DNA from: Verpa conica
Lineage: Eukaryota; Ascomycota; Pezizomycetes; Pezizales; Morchellaceae
Direction of reading: 5' to 3'
Assembly (NCBI GenBank): GCA_033030425.1
Contig: JAUFSD010000016.1
Location: 1,116,001 to 1,180,000 of the forward strand
DNA: 64,000 nucleotides
The number at the start of each line of letters is the position of its first letter. The first letter of the stretch is position 1. The notes beneath the pieces were generated by a model. The model made no database searches and was not told where the DNA came from. It saw only the letters and a program-made list of their open reading frames with translations. The position numbers and the translations under genes are program-made. This document shows positions 56,401-64,000 of this stretch, piece by piece.

Positions 56401-56880
56401 GTGCAGATTTGCTGGAGTTGCTTCAGGTTCGACGGTTGTCAATCACGTGTAGATAGCTCCGGGGTTCCGGAATGTTCTGATCGCCAAGAATAAAGTGCTG
56501 GGCTAGGCCAGAGAAACGAAGGGAAGTAGCTTCGCACAGTGGTAGCAACACAAGTGTGAAAGGAACATTACTCGGAAAAATTCTCTGATTGGCTAGGAAA
56601 CATTTCTAACAGGTGGAGATCTTATCGCACATGGTCCTATGTGAGGAAATTCTCAAATTCTTCATGGGTTCAAGGAACGAGTTTTCAACCCTAACCCATC
56701 ACTGAAGCGTAGTGCACAGCACCCAAAGGCCACGATACTGGAACAAAAGATACACTACGATATGCAACGGGCCAAGGCTTAATATTCAAAAACTTTTATA
56801 TTGCCCAGCGACCAAATCTGATAGACAGGACTAGGCACTATTGGTAGAAAACACGAACGTAAAAAGAAAGATATAAACAA
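53401..56880. other. Gene-poor stretch with relics
   Basis: No convincing gene. An A-run of 13 follows an AATAAA-like signal at about 54611-54640 (GAACAATAAAATCACTTG then poly-A), as a retroposed transcript would leave. A tRNA-like relic lies at 55107-55200. A frame at 55511-55783 (minus) lacks an ATG and is not supported. Confidence 0.4.
55107..55200 (-). other. tRNA-like relic with Pol III terminator
   Basis: On the minus strand TGGCCTACCGG fits an A box, CACTT/AAGTG could form an anticodon stem, GGTTCAGCCCC is a B-box-like element, and TTTTTT follows directly. The loop holds G where A58 is nearly invariant, and the acceptor arms do not pair. It is a tRNA pseudogene or a tRNA-derived SINE piece. 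Confidence 0.35.
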
Positions 56881-56992
56881 CCCCAAAAAAAGCCAAATGA
56901 GACACCAAAAAACCGAAAAAACCGAAATGAAATTCCAAAAAAACCAAAAAAAAACCAAAATAAACCCAATGAGACCCAATAAGAACTCAACT
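56880..56992. repeat. Low-complexity A/C-rich tract
   Basis: Imperfect CCAAAAAAACC / CCGAAAAAACC units, directly downstream of the stop of the gene at 56999. The hydrophobic frame across it on the minus strand is a composition artefact. Confidence 0.75.
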
Positions 56993-56998
56993 ATCCAC

Positions 56999-57646
56999 CT
57001 ACGAGAGCCTTGGTCTCTTCGAACACCTGCCACGCCTCATTGGCTGCGCAGAAACTTTTGCCACAACTGGAATCGGGGGTGCCTCAACAACCATAGGTTC
57101 CATCGTATTCGAAGAATTGCTAATTGCATCATGATTCCTCTTTTGACGACTGGCTACTGGTAGATACACCGTAGTGGCACGAGGCCTTCTCGTAGTCGGA
57201 ATGAATTTCGGTAACCTATCGCACAAAGACTGAAGGGGGCGAATTCTAGACAACATCACATTGATACAATGTCGGGACAATTTGGAGTTATTGACCGCCC
57301 ATTGGATATGCCAGATTCGACTTTGAAGGGTAAACTGGTACTCAGAACCGCGGTAGCATTCGGTGAAGGCAATGATTTTGTTAATCATTGTTGTGAATTC
57401 GTAGACGGAAAGTAAACTGCATTCTTCCGGAGAGATGTCATCAATCTTGTCGCATAGAATACGTTGCCATGGCTTTTGACGATGACGACAAAAAGCAGCT
57501 TTCTCAGGGTAGTGAGAGAACTGAGGACGTTCATAGGTACGATATGAATGCGGAGGATGACCGGGAAGTGGGTCCCAAGGCTTCCGTTCATAGAGAGGAG
57601 CAATAAGCTGCTTATCCATGTCATCGAAGTATCTTTTCGAAGGCAT
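56999..57646 (-). CDS. Basic hypothetical protein, 215 residues
   Basis: I choose ATG 57646; the frame is open further upstream but only through leader sequence carrying a duplicated segment. The N-terminus is charged (MPSKRYFDDMDKQLIAPLYE). A His/Pro/Tyr/Arg-rich part follows (PPHSYRTYERPQFSHYPEK), then a helical, Cys-containing middle (ECSLLSVYEFTTMINKIIAF, HCINVMLSRIRPLQSLCDRL) that may be folded. The C-terminus is Pro/Arg-rich (PMRRGRCSKRPRLS), like a nuclear-localisation signal. A TATATA at 58001-58006 gives a leader near 325 nt. No family is recognised. Confidence 0.6.
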   Translation of the reverse strand: MPSKRYFDDMDKQLIAPLYERKPWDPLPGHPPHSYRTYERPQFSHYPEKAAFCRHRQKPWQRILCDKIDDISPEECSLLSVYEFTTMINKIIAFTECYRGSEYQFTLQSRIWHIQWAVNNSKLSRHCINVMLSRIRPLQSLCDRLPKFIPTTRRPRATTVYLPVASRQKRNHDAISNSSNTMEPMVVEAPPIPVVAKVSAQPMRRGRCSKRPRLS

Positions 57647-57743
57647 GTTGAATGATGGTGATGCTGAACTTGCGTTGACGAAGATTGAAGATAAAGGGTT
57701 AGGGTTCGGAATTGAAAGATAAATATTTAAAGTAATGAGAGGG

Positions 57744-57870
57744 TAGAGTGCTTGAAGGTCGGGGTTCTGTTCCTTCAGCGAGAGAGTAGAGTAATATGAA
57801 CTCAGAGGAGTGAGAGATAGTAGAGTGCTTGAAGGTCGGGGTTCTGTTCCTTCAGCAAGAGAATAGAGAG
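57744..57870. repeat. Direct duplication in a 5' leader
   Basis: A block of about 45 bp (TAGAGTGCTTGAAGGTCGGG and on through TTCTGTTCCTTCAGC) occurs twice, 77 bp apart, starting at 57745 and 57822, with one or two differences. Both lie in the predicted leader of the gene starting at 57646. Confidence 0.85.
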
Positions 57871-58000
57871 TAATCAAAGTATTCAGCTTGTCTTAAAAAC
57901 GCGACAATTTGTGTACTGCAATATCTTTGTTGGGTATGATCTTTTGTTGCAGCAACAAGGAAAAAAGAGAAAGCCTCGAAGAGGATGGGAAGGCAGACGC

Positions 58001-58006
58001 TATATA
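58001..58006 (-). promoter_or_regulatory. TATA-box candidate for the gene starting at 57646
   Basis: TATATA within GGGGGTATATAGCG on the minus strand. Confidence 0.4.
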
Positions 58007-58109
58007 CCCCCAGTACTCTGGGGGGTGATGTAACTCTGATACCTTCAATGTTCTTGGCTTGAAGACCACGACGATATCCCATGACCCTCATTATTCCACA
58101 GGCGACCAA

Positions 58110-60901
58110 GCTAGTACCATAACCCAGTATTAATCGTGATCGACTCTACCTATACCCTAGTGAAGCTCAGATATATCAGTTACCTTCCACGGTACGGTCA
58201 CCTAGCGATCTACTATCCTGGGTAACACGGGTCTGGGGATCAAGTAACGAGTGACCTCCCATGATGTGACCCATAACTTAATAAATCCCCGGAGACTAAT
58301 CCACTTACAGTAAGAAAGTATAATCCTTAGTGCATAAAGATCTGATCCTCGCCGTTTCAGACCTACGACTAGTGACCACGTATGGATCTTACAGAATTGT
58401 ACGATCACTTTCAAATCTACAATAGGGGCTTTCACACACAAAATAAACGGGAGTGCACCAAAACTATAGAGTCCTGGTAGATAGATTCCTACGGTAGATG
58501 ACACATAAGTAATACGACAGTCGTTCTAATCCTAGAGTACCTGTAGGGGTGACTCCACTAGTAAAATCACACTACATGAAACCATAAATTCTGTAGTCGG
58601 ATTGATAGTGTTCCTCTACTGCTTATAACAGTGCTAGGACCTCTGAAATGTGTATTCATAGTGGCTACCCGGCTCAGAGGCTAGTATTACGCTAACCTTC
58701 TATGGAAGGAATACAGTACCAATCACTAGTGGGAATTGGCGGTATTAAAACTCCATGAAACCTTATATACGCCCTGGTCTACTGCAGGTTAGTGTCATAT
58801 ATGACCGCGGCTCTAGACATAAGAAGGGCCAAATTAAACTTTTTAATAATTTATTAAAGCCACGTGTTATACGACTACACCAGTCAGGGGGAAACCCTGG
58901 GAAGACTAGCTCCCCGGAACCGCTCTTCATCGACCTGGGCTACCAGATGCCCCTCAGATGCCCCTCCTATTTCTATAATGACCGCAGAGAAATATTGTAC
59001 TTATCTAAACTTCACTAGCTCAATAATCAACACGCACTCACCGGGCCCAGACTCGGCCAAGTTTTTAGTGAATGACAGTTAGATAACTTCCCGGTGGTTA
59101 CTTGTCTCTAGCGATGGTAGAATTCGGCGATATAATTTAGAACCTAAGAATGTGTCTAGTGCATTCTAGCACTAAGGAGATCTGGCCACAACATCGGGAG
59201 GTTCTAGCTATGCCCACTAATACACAGAAATACTTCTGCATTATGGCTGTATATTGTCTTTGGGTGTACTATATACTAGATAGAACTACTAGTGAGATAT
59301 CGTAGCCCCCGAAACGGTGGTGGAGCAAAGTCATATCAGGTTTACGCAGCATTCACATTTTGCTAATTACACAGTATATAAGATTTTAAGGTTAGACGCT
59401 AGAAGTTATTCATCCCCTTCTTATCGCTGCATATGCATACAGCTTTCCAGCTATGACGCTAGCTTGCGGGTTTATAATCTGTTCTCAAGGATCCTCATGT
59501 GCTATAAACTTGCTATAGCAATTCCAATACTTGAACGCTTGATGAAAGCCCAGAGATACCATATTACAATAGAAATAGGCCTTGGCAAAGGACTATGCCG
59601 CTACTTTTTGCCTTCTAATCTACCCAGTCGCCCGGTCTATTCCGGAAATAACGGTTCTTAAGTTTCTCCATGAATCTGCTGGTAAGCTCAACGATCCGCC
59701 AGTAGAAACTTGCCGTGCGGGTTCGGAGCTCAATATGTTAAGTCCTGTGGTGAGTATTTCTATCCACGGTAGTTTCACGTGGAAGGAAATGCTGAGGCTG
59801 CCTACTCACGTAGCAGAAGCCGAGGCTGTCGAAACCGTAACCCTAAACCTACACACGGCAAAAGCTGTGTATAGGATCCACTTAACTAGAATTTTTCAAA
59901 TAAATTCATGAGATGAAGTCTAGCTAGCTAAGCTTTGAGTGGTCTAGTCCACGGTGTATCTAGAGTTCTGCAATAGACTTCATAACCTTATATATTTTAT
60001 TGCCATTCTAGGACACGGTTGTTTTCAGCTAGGTGTCGTTGAAACAAAGTTCTACGCCGCTTGAATTAAGCGAGGCTTGGCAAGTAGCAACTTGATTGTC
60101 ACACATGCACAGCAGAGCCGCTTTAATCAAACTTATCAGAATGTAGATTATGAACAGGGTATGGATATTGGGTTATTTAAACTCCCATTCTTCAGTTCTA
60201 GAGGCTTTCAAAAGTGACTAATCAATACCCGCTCAAATATCTGCAGATTCTACGCTACACAAAGTCCCGATTGAAAGCGCACCTCCCGTTACATCGACCA
60301 ACGAATTCCTCGTAATCCCTTATGAATGAATGAATTATCCGTAGCTACATGCAGCCCTTGTAATCCCTTGGTTTATTAAGATTTTTTTGGGCTGTCAATT
60401 AAACCCTACTGTTCTTGGTCTCTGTTGATACTCTCCTGTCCTCGTGTTTTTTTTAGATATATAGGGTATTGAAAAGCTAGAGGTGAATAGATAGGTCGCT
60501 GTATTAGTATAGTTTACTAGCTTTGAGGCGTCGAGACTTCTATTGGGCCTCGGGCGCGGGAAAGTCGCCTATTAATTTCCTGGATCCTCATAATATACAC
60601 TGATATAGCCGACTTCACCTTTCGTGTTTTCTTTACGCGGAACAGTTATTTCAGGAAGTTATATTTGTATCAAGACTAAAATATTAGACTAGGCCACTCA
60701 TCGACTAGGCTACTCATCGACATAAGCGCGCGCAACTGTGCGAAAGTATAATAACAGCTAAGAAAAAGAATACCATAGAATGAAAAACAAATAGCCTTTA
60801 GGAGCTGCCGTCACTACAATAGCTGCTACCCACCAGAACCCCACTCCCGAAGGAGTCCGATGACAAATACTTTTTTACACCTCACTTTTACCTCCCTAAG
60901 C
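58110..60901. other. Gene-poor stretch with a possible decayed gene
   Basis: Overlapping plus-strand frames at 59317-59661 and 59582-59911 carry protein-like runs (VVSISIHGSFTWKEMLRLP, AEAEAVETVTLNLHTAKAV) in different frames, which suggests an old gene. No start, splice sites or family are clear. The rest holds only short frames. Confidence 0.3.
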
Positions 60902-63292
60902 CTATTCGACAATCTTAAGACACTTATCAAGCCCAAAACCCACAAACCAACCAGCAATCAACTTGTAGAACCCCATGAAGTATAGTTTCCACCCATATTT
61001 CGCCTCCTCTGCCCTCCTCTCTTTAAACTCCGCCACATCCAGTTTAAGCCTTCTAAGGACCTCCTTCTCAATGCTAGTCTCCTCCTCGATCACACCTATA
61101 TCCTCTTCAATATCGATATCCGCACTCTCTTTGAGCCCGGCAATGATAATTTTGTCCTGAGTGGTAAGCTGTGTGGTGCTACCATCTCCGTTCTTGCTCG
61201 GAGCTGAAAAAAGATTGTAGCCGATTACAGTAGCTTGTGGATCAATGCTACTTTCGACTACAACTGGCCCACGAGGTGATGGGTTAACACTGGTAGATGT
61301 TCCGGACGCTCCAGAGGATCCGCTCTGCGCAGCGTGTAAAGTATCAAGCCAACTATCCACTGCCAGCCAAGTGAGGGCGGTATCAGGATAACGAATCGTA
61401 TTGAATGGGGCTGGTATTTCTGACGGGACTTGTTCCATAAAGTTGATTTTAACTTCCACCTCATCTGCAGTGAGTTTTTCTACACCTGTATCGGGTTTTG
61501 CAACCCCCTTTCCTTTTCTACCGGGCATATTATATCCGGAATAGACCCCCTCTCCAGCAGCCTGAGCTCTAAGCTCTTCTTCAAGGCTCTCATCGTTCCA
61601 GTCGAATTCAGACCTAGGTGCGCAAGGTTTAAGAGCATAGAGCGGCATGGGTGGCTGTTCGTAGGCAGGATAAAAGTCTCCATCTTCCATACCGTAGTTA
61701 AAACTTTCTAGATTGGCTTGATTGCGGTCGGCATCAGTGAATCCAGGGGGTACGGATTGGCCTAGCCCGTTTGTGAGTACAGTGTTCCCAACCGTCCAGG
61801 GCCCCCTATAGGGGCCTTATGGGGGCCCCGCCGCGACCTCAGGACGGGACGGCCTGTGGGTTATAGTCCGTCCGGGGCGAGATTGTCCTGGACTACAGTG
61901 ACTATAGGGCCCTTCAGGGCCCTATAAACCATCCCAAGTCACATTTTTTATACTTTCTGAAACAAAACAGGTAATTTTTACAAAAGATAAGGAATCAATG
62001 AAGCCCAATATTAGTCTTAAAACACAATAGAACCCTAGCCCTGCTGTCTTGGCGGCCTGTGGGGCCCCATGTAGTCCCCGGTCCTCATGCTTTGGGCCTA
62101 GGGCATTTTAACGCAGGGCAGGACGGACTACAGAGCTATAAGGCGTCCAGTCTAAGGCTCAGAACGGACGGACTGCCCTATTAGGAACACTGTGTGAGTA
62201 TATCCGAAGCTCCGTGCTGCTCGACAGGGAATTCCTCGTCCTCGGCTGGTACATCGGCGGTGTAAACATCAATGAATTTATAGATATTTGAGAGCAGGGA
62301 GGTTACTGCCAGAACCTTACACGCCTCTTCAGACGACATCTTCTCTGGACATTTTCCCATAGCCTGATCAGAAAACTGTGCTTTAAGAAGCTCTGCAGCA
62401 TGATATATGTCACCGACCGCCGAGTCCATAGCACTCATAGGTCTAGTCTCAATTTCACCAACATATGAAAAGTCGCGTGTAGCTTTCTCACTATGTGGCT
62501 CAGAGAATTTGTTTGGCAGGGTCTGCTCTATGTCTTGTGAATTTGCCCGGGCCGTATGTAAAATATTCTCTAGCCTATCCTTGAATGCAATTGTAGGGTG
62601 GTTATTAGTTGAGCCGTGCACGCTTGATTGGGATCCGGATGGTGGAAAAAGAGAGTCGGTGCACATTCCGCGGGCAGCCATGCGGTATCTACGCCGCTCC
62701 TGGACCTCGGCCATCTCAAAAAACTGACGTCTCTGTGGGTCATACTGATGACCAGACAATGTTCCTCCAGTATTAGTTCGGGCCGTGTTCGGGAACGGAT
62801 TCCTTCCCACAGTCACCTGCGGGCAGAACCCTACCACATCAACCGCTGCCCTGATGAGAGTAGCATCGCTCCTGGACCCTTGCCCAACCTGTTCTTATGT
62901 TAGCAATACTCTCTCTAGGAATCACTTGAAGATATAAATCTCTTGTACTGTCATACCTCTAGAGCACAGTTGGTGGAATCTATTCCAGCAAGATTATTGC
63001 TGGGGGCAGCACAACGTGCACTTTCCCCCACTATGACATCTTTCATCCATCCATATTTGATAGACTTATGGTCTCTATACAACCCTTCACTTGTGGATTT
63101 ATCGACCAACCCTTTGTTCAAGGCAGTGATGATTCTCGAGGTGTGATTCTTGTTGATCTTTGGGCTACTTCCGTGATCAGGAGATGGGGTAGCTTGATTG
63201 ACAGACATGATACCAGTTTCCTGAACACCAAGCGAAGCTTTGCTACTACGCAAGTTATCTCTGCTGCCCTTGAAAAGGTTTAAGAAATCCAT
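60902..63292 (-). pseudogene. Large hypothetical gene split by a 413-bp hAT-type element
   Basis: Exon 1 is 63292-62957, then a 68-bp intron (62956-62889; GTATGA donor, GCTAAC branch point, AACAG acceptor, phase 0), then exon 2 from 62888. An element at 61780-62192 interrupts exon 2. Element plus one 8-bp duplication is 421 bp; discounting it leaves one open frame to the stop at 60902, for 633 residues. As it stands the frame ends three codons into the element, giving about 347 residues. The N-terminus is basic (MDFLNLFKGSRDNLRSSK); the middle is charged with an Arg-rich helix (AEVQERRRYRM). The C-terminal part, now cut off, has an acidic stretch and a hydrophobic amphipathic end (WKLYFMGFYKLIAGWFVGFG), likely membrane-associated. 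Family unknown. Whether the RNA can splice the element out is untested. Confidence 0.72.
61780..62192. mobile_element. 413-bp non-autonomous hAT-type element inside a coding exon
   Basis: The ends CAGTGTTCCCAA and (inverse) CAGTGTTCCTAA match at 11 of 12 positions. Perfect 8-bp duplications TGTGAGTA flank it (61772-61779, 62193-62200). Subterminal GGACGGACTACAG-like motifs and GGGCCC palindromes recur near both ends, as in hAT elements. The middle is AT-rich and non-coding. It introduces a stop immediately after its boundary on the gene strand. Confidence 0.92.
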
Positions 63293-63488
63293 TTCGATGA
63301 TGATGAGAGAGCTAGAACTTTGCTCAGATAACGAAGTCCTTGAGATGTGGGGTGTGAAGTGTGAAGTGATGGGGGATTTTGGAAGAGATGTAGGGAGAAG
63401 GGAGGTAAGTTGAACTGAGAAGGGAGGTAGAGGGGGGAGGTAAACAAGCTCTGAAGGCTAAGCGGTGTTATTGTCTTGGCTGTTGAAG

Positions 63489-63710
63489 ATGAGAACAATA
63501 TCGGGCAAGATAGATGCTATGGGGGACAAGATAGCAACCGATGCACACAAAAAGCTGTATGCGTACGCGAAAACTGTTTGTGGAGACAACTTCACAAGTA
63601 GTGACAGTGTCTGTAGAAGTTGCAGGAAATTGTGGGATAGTGAAGCTGTGTGCGTTGTGGTTTGTTGTTTGGGCACTGTTATATTCAAGGAGGGTTTGAT
63701 TCAATTCTAG
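63489..63710 (+). CDS. Possible small Cys-containing protein, 73 residues
   Basis: The frame starts at ATG 63489 and has a regular composition (KIATDAHKKLYAYAKTVC, then CRSCRKLWDSEAVC) with seven Cys, ending in a hydrophobic stretch. It overlaps the expected promoter of the minus-strand gene at 63292, and a minus-strand frame covers the same bases. Support is weak. Confidence 0.25.
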   Translation: MRTISGKIDAMGDKIATDAHKKLYAYAKTVCGDNFTSSDSVCRSCRKLWDSEAVCVVVCCLGTVIFKEGLIQF

Positions 63711-64000
63711 TGACTGCTCACATACCTATAGGATCTTACCCGACGCAAGCAAGAGTTTCCCGTAGTGGGGCATGTACCCTACTGAAACGCATACCCTACT
63801 CCCTTACACTAGAACCAATTCTCTCTCAGCTGCTAAGTATATTACGATAGAATGCCTTGAAAATATGTATCCTCAAGCGCATGGTGATACCTCGTAATAC
63901 TCAGAGTTCTAACGCAACAAGGGGTTGAACGACTTGTCACTTTTCCGTTCAACACACAAATGACCTCAATAGATATCAGATATTCACCCTTATAGCAACT

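Noticed and set aside
56779..57033. Very hydrophobic Phe/Trp/Leu-rich minus-strand frame that could pass for a membrane protein
   Set aside because: It is a translation of an A/C-rich low-complexity tract.
1..64000. CRISPR arrays, bacterial operons, ribosomal RNA genes
   Set aside because: No regularly spaced repeats or rRNA-like sequence are seen, and introns and promoters are eukaryotic.

Overview
The window reads as nuclear DNA of a filamentous ascomycete. Its introns are short (about 40-125 bp), start with GTAAGT- or GTATGA-like donors and carry CTAAC/CTAAT branch points. TATA boxes lie 100-350 bp upstream of several start codons. One gene encodes a typical fungal seven-helix receptor. 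I cannot place the genus. Almost every other gene encodes a protein I do not recognise, many are long, Ser/Thr-rich and apparently disordered, and small transposons are frequent. This looks like a gene-sparse accessory region rather than a conserved core segment.

Layout. From 2.5 to 23.7 kb there is a run of minus-strand orphan genes. The first two (2519-4740 and 7013-9537) are clearly related: both have four exons, and their first three coding exons are 447, 54 and 63 nt, all split in phase 0. They are followed by a small gene and four genes with one long exon each, three of them with uninterrupted frames above 430 codons. Most of these proteins end in a short basic amphipathic segment. From 24.9 to 32.8 kb come a Cys/His-rich plus-strand gene, a small two-exon minus gene, a Lys-rich minus gene, a secreted GPI-anchor candidate and an acidic protein with a SUMO-interaction-like motif. 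From 34.4 to 38.5 kb lie a two-exon plus gene and the eight-exon GPCR. From 39.8 to 50.2 kb come a gene split by a transposon, a two-exon gene with a possible 40-bp intron, and a Ser/Asp-rich gene, separated by transposon-rich sequence. From 51 to 63.3 kb there are two small minus-strand genes, a long stretch of degraded sequence, and a large minus-strand gene split by a second transposon.

Mobile elements. Two near-identical 152-bp hAT-type MITEs each have perfect 8-bp target duplications, and one sits inside a second TA-flanked MITE. A 927-bp TA-flanked element with 43-bp inverted ends interrupts one gene, and a 413-bp hAT-type element interrupts another. In both broken genes, discounting the element plus one target-duplication copy leaves the two halves in the same open frame. 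These are therefore recent insertional mutations whose ancestral genes can be read directly.

The most novel theme is a possible small alpha/beta domain, seen by eye in the two exon-matched paralogs and, more weakly, at the C-termini of the genes at 39.8-41.6 kb and 44.6-45.6 kb. It may mark a lineage-specific, expanding gene family in this transposon-rich region.
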